From NCBI GenBank assembly GCA_021820465.1, contig JAKADP010000007.1, positions 1 through 56,172 of the forward strand: 56,172 bases of DNA, written 5' to 3'. The position numbers were made by a program, and so were the translations under genes. How positions within the stretch are numbered: the stretch's first letter is position 1; each line of letters opens with the position of its first letter. The notes beneath the pieces are model-generated. The model searched no databases. It worked only from the letters and a program-made list of their open reading frames with translations, and was not told the DNA's origin. Positions 8,184 through 16,837 of the stretch are shown here, in pieces. The stretch comes from Bacillota bacterium (GTDB taxonomy: Bacteria > Bacillota > Sulfobacillia > Sulfobacillales > JAIMBI01).

Positions 8184-10099
8184 TTGACCCGCGCACCCGG
8201 GGCGATGGGGTCCAGCGGCCCGACCAGCGCCAGCTGGCCCCCCTCGGACGCCGCCAGCACCATCCCCTCGGAGACGATCCCGCGAAGCTTGGTCGGGGCA
8301 AGATTCGCCACCACCACCACCGAGCGCCCCACCAGGGACTCCGCTTGATAGTGCTGAGCAATGCCCGAGACCACCTGCCGCGTGCTGTCGCCCAGGGATA
8401 GCGTCAGCTTGACCAGCCGGTCCGTCCCCGCCACCCGCTCGGCCGCCTCGACGCGCGCGACGCGAAGGTCCAAGCGGCCGAATTCTTCAATGGTGATCGT
8501 GGAAGGGGTGGCGGGGGCGGCAGGCGATGGCGCGGCCGCCGGCTCCGCCGCCGAGGCCGTGGCCTGCCGCCCCAGCGCCTCCAGGCGGGGAAACAAGGGC
8601 GTCCCTTCCTCCAAGTGGTGGCCCACGGGCAGCTGCCCCCATTTGGCTTCATCCCAGGTCGCCACCTCGGGGCGGAGACCCAGCTGGCGCCGAATGCGGC
8701 CGGGGGTCTCCAGCAGAAACGGCGACAGCAGCACGGACACCACGCGCAAGGACTCCAGCAGGCTGTACAGCACGTTGTCCAGCTGCTCGCGGGCGCCCGG
8801 CTCCCGATACAGCGCCCACGGCTGTCGATCTTCAATGAACTTGTTTGCGGCCCGCACCAGGCGTCCGACCGCGTCCACCGCCCGGTTCAGCTCGACCGCC
8901 TCGAGGCACTCAGCCACATCCCGCCGCACCTCGTCCGCCACCCGCTCCAGCCCCGGCTCCGCGATGCCTGGCCGAAACGGCGGCACAAAGCCATCGTTGA
9001 ACCGCCGCACCATGGCGATGGTGCGGTGCAGGAGGTTGCCCAAGTCGTTTGCCAAGTCCACGTTGGTGCGCCGCACCAGCGCCTCTTCGGTGTACGTCCC
9101 GTCGGCGCCAAACGGCACCTCGCGCAAGAGGAAGTAGCGCACCGGGTCGACTCCGTACTTTTGCACCAGCTGGATCGGGTCGATGACGTTGCCCAGCGAC
9201 TTGCCAATCTTGGTGTCGCCAATGAGAAGCCAACCGTGGCCGAAGACGCGCGCCGGCAGGGGAAGATCGAGAGCCATCAGCAGGATGGGCCACGTGACCG
9301 CGTGGAAGCGGACAATCTCCTTGCCCATCAGCTGAACATCCGGAGGCCACGCCGCCTGAAACTCTTGGGGCGCGGTCAGGTAGCCCGCCGCCGTCAGATA
9401 GCTGATGAGCGCGTCAAACCACACGTAAATCGTGTGGGCCGGATCGCCGGGGACCCCAATCCCCCACCCCACCCCGGCGCGGGAGACCGACAAATCTTCC
9501 AAGCCCTGCTCGACGAAGTTCACCATCTCGTTCAGCCGGCTGGAGGGCTGCACGAAATCCGGGTGGTCCACCAGATGCTGGCGCAGGCGATCTTGATATC
9601 GGCTCAGGCGAAAGAAGTAGCTGGGCTGCTGCACCCGCTCCACGGGCCGCCCACACTCGGGGCACGTGGCGTCACGCACCTTCGAATCTGGCCAAAAGGA
9701 CTCGTCGGGCAGGCAGTACCAGCCTTCGTAGGTGCCGAAGTAGATGTCGCCTTGATCCTTCAGCCGCTCGAAGATGGCCTGGACCACGCGCACATGGTTC
9801 GGATCGGTGGTCCGAATGAACCGGTCATGTGAAATGCCGAGCGTGGGCCAAAGCTCGTCGCGAATGCGCCCGACGATGCCGTCGACAAACAGGGAGGCCG
9901 AAACCCCCCGCTCGGCCGCGGATCGCTCGATTTTTTGCCCATGCTCATCCGTGCCCGTGACAAACAGCACGTCCTGGCCCCTGAGGCGGTGGTATCGCGA
10001 CAAGGCATCGGCCGCCACGGTCGTGTAGGCGTGGCCGATGTGCAGGTCGGCGCTGGGATAGTAGATTGGCGTCGTGACGTACCAGCATCGCTCTCCCAT
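8180..10099 (-). CDS. metG: Methionyl-tRNA synthetase
   Basis: MetG charges tRNA-Met and initiator tRNA. The 639-residue protein has the class I signature as HIGHAYT in YYPSADLHIGHAYT, the KMSKS equivalent KIGKSLGN, and a zinc-knuckle region (CPECGRPVERV). A fused C-terminal EMAPII-type tRNA-binding domain begins at FGRLDLRVARVEAAERV. That domain marks the dimeric metS-type enzyme of Firmicutes. The ATG at 10099 follows AAAGGGGG by about 6 nt. Expression is controlled by the T-box leader immediately upstream. Confidence 0.97.
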   Translation of the reverse strand: MGERCWYVTTPIYYPSADLHIGHAYTTVAADALSRYHRLRGQDVLFVTGTDEHGQKIERSAAERGVSASLFVDGIVGRIRDELWPTLGISHDRFIRTTDPNHVRVVQAIFERLKDQGDIYFGTYEGWYCLPDESFWPDSKVRDATCPECGRPVERVQQPSYFFRLSRYQDRLRQHLVDHPDFVQPSSRLNEMVNFVEQGLEDLSVSRAGVGWGIGVPGDPAHTIYVWFDALISYLTAAGYLTAPQEFQAAWPPDVQLMGKEIVRFHAVTWPILLMALDLPLPARVFGHGWLLIGDTKIGKSLGNVIDPIQLVQKYGVDPVRYFLLREVPFGADGTYTEEALVRRTNVDLANDLGNLLHRTIAMVRRFNDGFVPPFRPGIAEPGLERVADEVRRDVAECLEAVELNRAVDAVGRLVRAANKFIEDRQPWALYREPGAREQLDNVLYSLLESLRVVSVLLSPFLLETPGRIRRQLGLRPEVATWDEAKWGQLPVGHHLEEGTPLFPRLEALGRQATASAAEPAAAPSPAAPATPSTITIEEFGRLDLRVARVEAAERVAGTDRLVKLTLSLGDSTRQVVSGIAQHYQAESLVGRSVVVVANLAPTKLRGIVSEGMVLAASEGGQLALVGPLDPIAPGARVK

Positions 10100-10136
10100 C
10101 AAGATCCCCCTTTCTCCATGCAGCCCGGCCGCCAAC

Positions 10137-10372
10137 AAAAAACGCCCCTCCCTCGAAGGGGCGAAGCTTGGCTTCGCGGTACCACCCTGTTCACGATCCC
10201 GCCTTTCGGCGAGGGACCGCCTCTCACCCGCTAACGGAGGTGACCCGGACGCACCTACTGCTTTCAGCCGTCAGCTCAGGGGCCATCCCGTCGACAGCGG
10301 TGCGTCAAGCTCCCACCCACCTTGACTCGCTGAGCACCCGACCCGACGTTCTTCCCCGTCCCCGCCTTTGGT
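10137..10372 (-). promoter_or_regulatory. T-box riboswitch of metG (tRNA-Met sensing) with intrinsic terminator
   Basis: The canonical T-box AGGGTGGTACCGCG lies at 10175-10188 on the minus strand. It is followed by a terminator, CGCCCCTTC-loop-GAGGGGCG with TTTTTT (10137-10164), which competes with the antiterminator. Upstream lies a stem I-like element starting GGGGACGGGGAAGAAC. On its 3' side the likely specifier ATG (10284-10286) sits just before GCCCC, which would close the stem base. The UGGU bulge fits the ACCA end of a tRNA with discriminator A, as in tRNA-Met. The motif and terminator are certain; the specifier position is inferred. Confidence 0.92.
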
Positions 10373-10379
10373 AGCGGCG

Positions 10380-10408
10380 AGTCTACCATCCTCCCGGAGA
10401 GCCGTCAA
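10380..10408 (-). promoter_or_regulatory. metG promoter, sigma-A type
   Basis: On the minus strand TTGACG (10403-10408), a 17-nt spacer and TAGACT (10380-10385). The predicted start near 10373 fits the beginning of the T-box leader and gives a leader of about 275 nt. Confidence 0.75.
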
Positions 10409-10480
10409 CCCACGCCGCCGGCCGGCGGGCGCGTCCCGCCCATGGAGGCATCGGCTGGCCTCGCGCTGGCGCAGCGGCGC

Positions 10481-11587
10481 TCAGCCCGCCTTCGGCACGC
10501 GTCCCGCATAGCCCTCCCAGGGCACATACGGCGGCAGGGGCTCCCCCACGGCCTTGGCATCAGTGTTGCCCACGAGCTGGTCCGGGCCAGACCCCGACAC
10601 CCCGGTGGTGCCGTACTGCCATATGATGCGGTGCAGGGACGGGTCGATCACCACAACGCGGTTATTCTGGTCGTCCGACACCAGAAAGTTGCCGTTCGGC
10701 AGCCGGTTGATCGAGGAGGCGTGATTCAACATGCCCGGCCCGGCCGTCACTTTGTAGGACCAGACAATCTGCCCCTGCCGATTGATGACATAAAGGGCCC
10801 CGGGCTTGGCGTAGTCCGCCAAGGCGTAAAGTCCAGGACCCACCGGCATGGCGTCCGAGGGGTACGAAATGACGCTGGGCAGGGTGACGTGCCACACCAG
10901 CTGACCCCCGAGGCTCACCTCGAGCACTTGCTGAGGCTGTCCAGGCGCCGCCCCGTCGGTGATGAGAATATTGCCGTTGGCCAGCGGCACCGCATTGTTG
11001 GTCCAGTAGAGATAGCCGGGGCTGGTGCTCTCCACACCGGTGTGGCCGTATTGCCAGAGAATCTTTCCCGTGGCTTGGCTCACCATGATGGCCCGCTCGT
11101 TGCCGGGGTCTGTGATCAGGACGCGGTGCCCGGGCATGCCATACGAGTCCTCCGGAATGTAGAGATACCCGGGCGCCGACCCATAGTGTCCGGCATGGCC
11201 GTACGTCCACACAATCTGGCCCGTCGAGGGCGACACGGCGTACACCACCTGGGTGGCATCCGAATTCACAATGAGCGGACCGCCGTTCGGCGTCGGGTTC
11301 ACATCATCGGGCATCGGCACATGCGCGGTCCACAGCACCTGCTTCTGGGCATTCACCTTAATGATGCGGTTGCCCTGTTCATCGGCGATGTAGATGGAGC
11401 CGGTAAACGGCGTGCGCGACCCCACCAATCCGCGATAGTGGTGCACCGGTGGGCCGCTCGCCGCCGGGGCTATCGCGCGGGGTGCCGCAGGGCCTCGGGC
11501 CATGAGGTGCTGCCCGGCGAGCACCGCCACCACCATCAGCGCAGCGCCTGCGGCCATGCGCCCGCCTCGAATGCGATAGTGCACCAT
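10481..11587 (-). CDS. Exported beta-propeller protein (PQQ/NHL-like repeats)
   Basis: The 368-residue product starts with a signal-peptide-like segment (basic VHYRIRGGR, then MAAGAALMVVAVLAGQHLMA). It then shows at least five repeats containing variants of NGNxLITD...R(V/I)(I/V)...QxLW(Q/T)YGH, for example ANGNILITDGAAPGQPQQ and NGNFLVSDDQNNRVVVID. These form beta-propeller blades of the PQQ-quinoprotein or arylsulfotransferase-like type. No enzymatic residues can be assigned, so substrate and function are unknown. The ATG at 11587 has GGAGG 8 nt upstream. It stands alone, oriented away from the hydrolase gene on the other strand. Confidence 0.72.
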   Translation of the reverse strand: MVHYRIRGGRMAAGAALMVVAVLAGQHLMARGPAAPRAIAPAASGPPVHHYRGLVGSRTPFTGSIYIADEQGNRIIKVNAQKQVLWTAHVPMPDDVNPTPNGGPLIVNSDATQVVYAVSPSTGQIVWTYGHAGHYGSAPGYLYIPEDSYGMPGHRVLITDPGNERAIMVSQATGKILWQYGHTGVESTSPGYLYWTNNAVPLANGNILITDGAAPGQPQQVLEVSLGGQLVWHVTLPSVISYPSDAMPVGPGLYALADYAKPGALYVINRQGQIVWSYKVTAGPGMLNHASSINRLPNGNFLVSDDQNNRVVVIDPSLHRIIWQYGTTGVSGSGPDQLVGNTDAKAVGEPLPPYVPWEGYAGRVPKAG

Positions 11588-11810
11588 CTGGCGCCCTCCG
11601 TCCGTCCTGGGAGTGATGAGTACATTCAGGATGCGCGTGGCCAAGGGCGCCGTCAGCGTCCGTTCGACCAAACCTCCTGCGGGCCAATGACCGGGTCCCC
11701 TCGGCCACCGTGCTCGCCGACACGCTACAATGCCTCGGACAATGCTGGGCGTCCGGGGCGGCGTGGCCGCCCCCCGATGGGGAATCTGGAGAACTGAGAG
11801 GAGTGCCAGC

Positions 11811-12464
11811 GTGCCAACAGCGACAGACCCCACCTCACCAGCCCCCCACGAGGAGTGGGTGGCGCTGCACATCCCGACCCATGATGGAGGCCAGGTGCAG
11901 GCGTTCTGGCTGCCCGGGGCCCAAGCGCCCTTCCTGCTGGCGCATGGCCGCGCCTTCGACGCCGACAGCTTCCAGGAGTTTGGCCGCGTAGCTCACGAGG
12001 CGGGGCATGGGGTGCTGCGGATCAACTTCCGGGGCTATCGGGGCTCGACGGCCGGGTCCCGAGGACCCGACGCGCGCGACGAAGACGTGCTGGCCGCGGG
12101 ATCCTGGCTCCGGCAGCACACGGGACAGTCGGCCATCGCGCTGGGCGCCTCCATGGGCGGCGGCGCCGTTTTTCGGGCCGCGAGCCGCGAGCGCGACTTG
12201 TTCGCGCGCCTCGTTGGCTGGTCCCCCGTGCCCATTCCGGCCGAATTGGCGGCGACGCTGACGATGCCGAAGCTGGTCGTGTGGTCGGCCGAGGAAGCCA
12301 TGGCGCCGGCGCTGCAGACATATGCCGAACAGCTGGCCGAACCCAAAACGCTTCACGTCTTCCCCGGGAGCGCCCACGCGCAGAATCTGTGGGGCGGGCC
12401 CCACCAGTCTGTGCTCACCGAGCTGGTACTGGCGTTTGCCCGGTCCACGCCAAGCGGCCGGTGA
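11811..12464 (+). CDS. Alpha/beta hydrolase, dienelactone-hydrolase/lysophospholipase-like
   Basis: The 217-residue protein has an alpha/beta-hydrolase fold: PFLLAHGR (oxyanion region), the nucleophile elbow GASMGG with the catalytic serine, an Asp/Glu region near VVWSAEEAM and the histidine in FPGSAHAQN. The GTG at 11811 has AGGAG 7 nt upstream; an earlier in-frame ATG at 11730 lacks one and adds unconserved residues. There is no signal peptide. The substrate is unknown. It is transcribed divergently from the propeller gene. Confidence 0.78.
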   Translation: MPTATDPTSPAPHEEWVALHIPTHDGGQVQAFWLPGAQAPFLLAHGRAFDADSFQEFGRVAHEAGHGVLRINFRGYRGSTAGSRGPDARDEDVLAAGSWLRQHTGQSAIALGASMGGGAVFRAASRERDLFARLVGWSPVPIPAELAATLTMPKLVVWSAEEAMAPALQTYAEQLAEPKTLHVFPGSAHAQNLWGGPHQSVLTELVLAFARSTPSGR

Positions 12465-12940
12465 GCAGCCCACATCTGCCATCCGCCTGTTGAGGGCCGC
12501 CCTGACCCGCCCGTGCTTTCAGCCTGGCGCGTGCGGACACTCGCGCCCGAAGTCCGCAGCTCGCGCAGCGCCCGAATGTCGGCTGAGGAGGCGCGCGTGA
12601 CCGGCCGCGCCATCCCCAATAGCCACGCGCTCGTGTGGATAAATCGGATGGCACCAGGCTCCCCGCCCCGCTTCGGCACACACATCCCCGACGTTTCGCT
12701 CGCGGCCACACTTCGACCCGCGCGGCCCACACCTGGGTCCGGGGTGACACGGGTCCACTAGAGAACCCTAGGCCAGCCGAAGGTTTGAGGCGGCGCGCCC
12801 CACACCTTCACGAGGCCCTGGCCACGGCTTGCGGAGGGCGTGGGGTCCCGCCCGCGGCGGCCGTTTGGCCCCGGACACCGGGATCGACCAGCCGTAGCGG
12901 AGACAGCGGCCGTCATGCATTATTAGCATGAGGGGGTCGA
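12465..12940. other. Gene-free stretch upstream of the class V aminotransferase
   Basis: These 476 bases carry no open frame with recognisable protein features on either strand; the frames are Arg/Pro/Ala-rich. A perfect inverted repeat lies at its right end (listed separately). Given the IS110 remnant on the other side of the next gene, part of this may be decayed mobile DNA, but I could not show it. Confidence 0.4.
12913..12931. promoter_or_regulatory. Inverted repeat TCATGC-N7-GCATGA before the class V aminotransferase
   Basis: TCATGCATTATTAGCATGA is a perfect 6-bp inverted repeat around an AT-rich centre, ending about 9 nt before the start codon and abutting the AGGGGG ribosome site. A repressor bound here would block initiation. 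The centre ATTATT could also act as a -10 element. Confidence 0.4.
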
Positions 12941-14383
12941 ATGATGAATCCGAGCGTGCGGCTGTCCGCCTTCCTGACCCAATACCCTGCCTACGGGGCG
13001 GCGGCGGTGTTGGACGACATCCGACGCGATGAGTACCCCCAGCTGGCGGCCGAGGGGCTCACGTATCTGGACTACACGGGGGCCGGGCTCGCCAGTGTCC
13101 GTCAGCTCGACGAGCATTTTGCGTGGCTCACCGCCGAGGTGCACGGCAATCCCCACTCGCCCAACCGCCCGTCTCTAAAATCCACCGAGGCCCTGGCCCG
13201 GGCACGGGAAGACGTCTTAGCCTTCTTCCATGCGGACCCCGAAGAATATGTGGTGGTGTTCACACAAAACGCGACGGGCGCGCTGCATCTGCTGGGCGAA
13301 TCCTTCCCCTTCACGCCCGATGCCCAGCTGCTGCTGACGGCGGACAACCACAATTCGGTGCTGGGGCTCCGCGAATTTGCCCGCCATGGGCAGACGCCCG
13401 TGGCCTACCTGCCGATGATCAAAGGGGACCTGCGCGCCGATGACGCGACGTGGCGCCACCTGCTGGCCACCCCGTCCACAGGCGGGGCCCGCTTGTTCGC
13501 CTATCCGGCGCAGTCAAACTTTTCGGGCGTCCGGCATGACCTAGAGTGGGTGGCCGTGGCCCAGGGATACGGCTGGCGCGTTTTGCTGGACGCCGCCGCC
13601 TGGGTGCCGACGATGCCCCTCGATCTGTCGGCCGTCCATCCCGACTTCGTCCCGCTGTCGTTTTACAAAATGTTTGGCTATCCCACCGGGGTGGGCTGTC
13701 TCATCGCTCGCCGGGAGGCGATGGAGCAGCTGTCCCGCCCCTGGTTTTCCGGCGGGACGGTGCTGGCATCGTCCTTGGCCGCCGATCAGGCGGCCATGCT
13801 GCCGGCACCGGCGGGATTCGAAGACGGGACGCCCGACTTCCTGAACATTCCCGCCGTCAGCATCGGGCTTAGGCACCTCGGCCGCCTAGACCTCGACCGC
13901 ATTCACGACCGCACGGCGGCGCTGCTGGCGTGGGTCCTGGGCGAGCTGCAGACCCTGCACCACCACAACGGCCGTCCCGTCATTCAAGTGCTGGGGCCGC
14001 GCGAGCCTCACGCGCACGGCCCCACGGTAGCGTTTCGGGTATTGGACCCCAATGGGATGGCGCAGGATGAGCGGCTCGTCATCGAAGAGGCCAATGATGC
14101 TGGCATCGTCCTGCGCTCGGGCTGCTTCTGCAACCCCGGAGCCGGCGAAGCCGCCCTGGGATTTGCGGCCGACCGCCTGAGCCAGGCCTTCCAGCACGCC
14201 GGGGCGTGGCACTCGATCGACGAACTGGTTGAGTGGATGGAGATTCCGACCTTGGGCGTAGTGCGGCTGTCGATGGGCGCCATGAGCAATTTCGCCGATG
14301 TGGAGGCCGCCGCCGCATTTCTCGGCACGTTCACGGACCGACCAGTGGTGCAGCGGGCTTTTGCGGCCCGGGCGGGCTGCTGA
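12941..14383 (+). CDS. Class V aminotransferase, molybdenum-cofactor-sulfurase-like
   Basis: The 480-residue PLP enzyme resembles the NifS-like domain of Moco sulfurases more than IscS/SufS. It has YLDYTGAGL at the start, HGNPHSPN, VVVFTQNATGAL, a substrate/PLP region with LLDAAAW, the Schiff-base lysine in LSFYKMFGYPTGVG, and late LRSGCFCNPGAGE with adjacent cysteines typical of MOCS proteins. MOCS enzymes add the terminal sulfur ligand to the Mo cofactor of xanthine-oxidase-family enzymes. A CoxSLM-type hydroxylase lies at 23.4-27.2 kb, so a link is plausible but inferred. The MOSC domain found in eukaryotic MOCS is absent. The ATG at 12941 (or 12944) follows AGGGGG. Confidence 0.8.
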   Translation: MMNPSVRLSAFLTQYPAYGAAAVLDDIRRDEYPQLAAEGLTYLDYTGAGLASVRQLDEHFAWLTAEVHGNPHSPNRPSLKSTEALARAREDVLAFFHADPEEYVVVFTQNATGALHLLGESFPFTPDAQLLLTADNHNSVLGLREFARHGQTPVAYLPMIKGDLRADDATWRHLLATPSTGGARLFAYPAQSNFSGVRHDLEWVAVAQGYGWRVLLDAAAWVPTMPLDLSAVHPDFVPLSFYKMFGYPTGVGCLIARREAMEQLSRPWFSGGTVLASSLAADQAAMLPAPAGFEDGTPDFLNIPAVSIGLRHLGRLDLDRIHDRTAALLAWVLGELQTLHHHNGRPVIQVLGPREPHAHGPTVAFRVLDPNGMAQDERLVIEEANDAGIVLRSGCFCNPGAGEAALGFAADRLSQAFQHAGAWHSIDELVEWMEIPTLGVVRLSMGAMSNFADVEAAAAFLGTFTDRPVVQRAFAARAGC

Positions 14384-14389
14384 GGCGCA

Positions 14390-14631
14390 CGGCCGTTCGA
14401 GAAGTCCCACGGGTTGCCGGTTGACCTCGCGGGCGCGGTCTTGCGTGAGGCGCGTCCCGTAGCGGGTGAGTTCGCGCACCGCCCGTTGCGCTTGGTCCGG
14501 GACATAACTGGCGGGGACCCGCCATAGCGCAGCAGGTCCGCGACCCACTCCGCATCGCGCACATCGCTACACGGCCCCCGGGCCGCCCACGCCTCGTCGG
14601 CCCCTCGATCCGAGGTCACGACGGGGTACAC
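14390..14631 (-). pseudogene. Remnant of an IS110-family transposase
   Basis: Two minus-strand frames together give an internal fragment of an IS110-type DEDD transposase: SDVRDAEWVADLLRYG in one frame (14518-14568), then a frameshift, then VPDQAQRAVRELTRYGTRL and TQDRAREVNR in the other (about 14396-14515). Intact IS110 transposases are about 400 residues, so only some 60 remain. I see no ends or target duplication. It lies between the aminotransferase and vapBC. Confidence 0.72.
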
Positions 14632-14705
14632 CTCTCGGGGCGGCGCCCCGACCCATGCTCCGTCTACCCACTATGGGTTAGCACTGGCCTAGACTCTGAA
14701 CGTGA

Positions 14706-14722
14706 CACGATATATCATCGTG
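14706..14722. promoter_or_regulatory. Inverted repeat CACGAT-N5-ATCGTG, candidate VapB operator
   Basis: A perfect 6-bp inverted repeat around ATATC ends 15 nt before the vapB ATG and just before the AAGGAG ribosome site. AbrB-type antitoxins usually repress their own operon through such sites, with the toxin as co-repressor. Confidence 0.55.
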
Positions 14723-14737
14723 CCAAGGAGTGACCAC

Positions 14738-14983
14738 ATGGCAATCGTATCCCGGATGTCGTCCGGCGGCCGCATCGTCCTGCCCAAAGAACTGCGCCAG
14801 TATTTGGACGTGAAGGACGGGGATCAAGTGGTGCTGGACTGGGACGGGGAGGCGGTCCGCGTCACATCGGCCCGGCAGCGCCACCGTCATGCGCAAGAGC
14901 TGGTCACCCAAGCCGTCCCGCCCGAACGATCGCTGGTGGAGGAGTTGCTGGCCGAGCGGCGTCGCGAAGCGGCGCGCGAATAG
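14738..14983 (+). CDS. AbrB/MazE-type antitoxin (VapB-like)
   Basis: The 81-residue protein has an N-terminal SpoVT-AbrB swapped-hairpin domain (IVSRMSSGGRIVLPKELRQYLDVKDGDQVVL). Its charged, probably disordered C-terminus (LVEELLAERRREAARE) is where such antitoxins wrap the toxin. The ATG at 14738 follows AAGGAG by 7 nt. The stop is separated from the toxin GTG by one nucleotide, a coupled toxin-antitoxin arrangement. Confidence 0.87.
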   Translation: MAIVSRMSSGGRIVLPKELRQYLDVKDGDQVVLDWDGEAVRVTSARQRHRHAQELVTQAVPPERSLVEELLAERRREAARE

Positions 14984-14984
14984 G

Positions 14985-15365
14985 GTGGTGCTGGATGCTT
15001 CCGCCCTGCTCGCCTACCTACACGCCGAGCCCGGGGCAGATATTGTAGGCGAGGCTCTCGGGGCCGATGTGGTCATGAGTGCCGTTAACTGGGCAGAAGT
15101 TTTGGCCAAACTTCACCAAGGCGGCCTCACCCCAAATGCATGGCGCGCTGTGCTGGCCGATTTGCGCGACATCGCCGTCATTCCCTTTACCCAGCCGGAT
15201 GCCGAAGCGGCTGCGGCGCTTTCACTGGAGACGCGACGGCTGGGGTTGTCGCTCGGCGACCGGGCGTGCCTGGTCCTGGCCGACACGCGTCAGGATACGG
15301 CACTCACCGCGGACCGGGTGTGGAGCGAGTTGCTTCCGCGTTACCGCGTGCGGCTGATCCGGTAG
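14985..15365 (+). CDS. PIN-domain ribonuclease toxin (VapC-like)
   Basis: The 126-residue PIN protein contains the acidic residues of the fold: VVLDASALLAYLHAE (first Asp), MSAVNWAEVLAKL (Glu), GLSLGDRACLVLA (Asp) and LTADRVW (last Asp). VapC toxins cleave specific RNAs, commonly initiator tRNA or the 23S sarcin-ricin loop; the target here is unknown. Tandem GTG codons begin at 14985, right after the antitoxin stop. All catalytic positions are present, so it should be functional, unlike the decayed PIN gene near 31.5 kb. Confidence 0.87.
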   Translation: MVLDASALLAYLHAEPGADIVGEALGADVVMSAVNWAEVLAKLHQGGLTPNAWRAVLADLRDIAVIPFTQPDAEAAAALSLETRRLGLSLGDRACLVLADTRQDTALTADRVWSELLPRYRVRLIR

Positions 15366-15680
15366 CCAAGTCCCAGCCCGACAGAAGGCGCTCTGCCCCT
15401 CAACGCGATTCGCCAGCGGGCGACGGTCGCTTATCACGTGGCCCCACTGACGGCTCCGCACGTCACCCACCAGCTCGCACAGGTGGCGGTGGACCGCTCC
15501 ACGTTCCCCCGTCAGCCGCTGCAGACCGGCTGGGGATGGTCGCGGTCTTCCGCGGCGGCTGAACACCTGGGCGCCGGCCTGATGGCCGCCTAATGCACAT
15601 CACGGACGCTGCTGGCCACAAATGGCCAACGCGCTTACGCCCGAGGCCGGTAACCAGCTGTTCCGTGGGGAGCGGCGGAT
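15366..15680. other. Gene-free stretch between vapC and the MFS gene
   Basis: The vapC frame stays open for 75 codons after its stop, but the sequence (ALPLNAIRQRATVAYHV and onward) has no recognisable domain. I found no ribosome site, RNA motif or repeat of note. Confidence 0.35.
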
Positions 15681-16817
15681 CTACGTCGGCGTGACCGATC
15701 CCTTGGGGCCCGAATCTGGCGTGCTCCCCCGCGCCAGCATGACTGCCACCAGCACAGCCGGTGCCGGCACGGCGAACAGCACCCGTGTGAGCCCCAGCAC
15801 GTCGCGGGCGCCCACCAGCATCACGGCCACCAGCAGCAGGCCGACCGCCCGCGACCCATTGAGGGCCAGCTCCTTGCTGGCCGTGGCCCGGTGATGGTGG
15901 TGCGTGTGCCCAATCACGTCGAGGCTCCACGCCTCGAGCGGCACTTTCTGCAGCGGGATGGCCAGCCCCACGGCAGCGCCAAAGCCCCACAGGCTCACGG
16001 GCAGGGGCAGCCCGGCCAGCAGCGCACTGGCGGCCGCGACCAACCCAGCGCCCATCCAAGCGAGGCGCGGACGTGCGCGGGGGCTCTGCGCGCGCCCCGC
16101 CCAATGATTCCCCACCAGGGCCATCGCCGCGACAAGGCTGGCAAATGCCCCCACCTGCACAGCAGACCCGGTGGTCTCAAACATCAGGAGCCCGGGCACC
16201 ACCACCAGGATCCCCTCATAGGCGCCACGCGCTGCCATGCCGGCTATGAGAGGCCGCCAGCCGGGCCCCATCGCCTCCCGGGGGGCGGCGCGCGGCGCGT
16301 GCACCCCCACGGCGCGCGTCAATAGCCACGAAGGCACCAGTCCCGCCACCGACACCGCAAACACTGTCACAAAGCCACCGGCCCACCGGATGAGCGCAGC
16401 GCCAGCCAGCGGCCCTATCAGGCTGGCCGCCGCCTCGGCCGTGCCCACCGTCCCATTGAACCGATCCCGGTCGCGGTCCCGTGTGTCACCCAGCGCGGCC
16501 ACGTACAAGCCCAGCCAGTACGACCCGTACCCCAAGCCGGCCACCATGCCCAAGAGGTCCACCCACGGCGCCACGGCGTGGCCGAGACCGGCAATGCTCA
16601 CCAAGAACAGCACCATGAGCGCAATGCCCCAGCGCATGAAGCGGCGCGGCGGCCACGGGAGCCACCGGGCGCCGAAAAACACGCCGGCCATCGCGACAAA
16701 CTGCAGGCCGGCAAACACCAGCAGCTGGGCTGGCTCTACCCGCTCGAGCCATAAAAACGGCACCACAAAGGCGTCGGACACGGACAGGGCCACACTGACA
16801 GACAGTGTGGCCCACAC
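15681..16817 (-). CDS. Major facilitator superfamily transporter
   Basis: The 378-residue product is almost entirely hydrophobic, with about 10-12 predicted membrane segments (for example FAGLQFVAMAGVFFGA and GIALMVLFLVSIAGLGHA). It has two halves separated by a basic loop around VHAPRAAPREAMGP. A cytoplasmic-type loop near residue 310 carries HTHHHH, possibly metal-binding. The substrate is unknown. The GTG at 16817 lies 21 nt downstream of the selenoprotein stop with no separate ribosome site, so it is probably coupled to that operon. The context suggests a sulfur compound or thiol as cargo, but this is only inference. Confidence 0.75.
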   Translation of the reverse strand: MWATLSVSVALSVSDAFVVPFLWLERVEPAQLLVFAGLQFVAMAGVFFGARWLPWPPRRFMRWGIALMVLFLVSIAGLGHAVAPWVDLLGMVAGLGYGSYWLGLYVAALGDTRDRDRDRFNGTVGTAEAAASLIGPLAGAALIRWAGGFVTVFAVSVAGLVPSWLLTRAVGVHAPRAAPREAMGPGWRPLIAGMAARGAYEGILVVVPGLLMFETTGSAVQVGAFASLVAAMALVGNHWAGRAQSPRARPRLAWMGAGLVAAASALLAGLPLPVSLWGFGAAVGLAIPLQKVPLEAWSLDVIGHTHHHHRATASKELALNGSRAVGLLLVAVMLVGARDVLGLTRVLFAVPAPAVLVAVMLARGSTPDSGPKGSVTPT

Positions 16818-16837
16818 CAGACGGCGCGCCGACGCGG

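Noticed and set aside
12465-12940. A further IS110 fragment in the gap before the class V aminotransferase
   Set aside because: Some frames looked vaguely transposase-like, but no DEDD or RELTRYR-type motif could be found.
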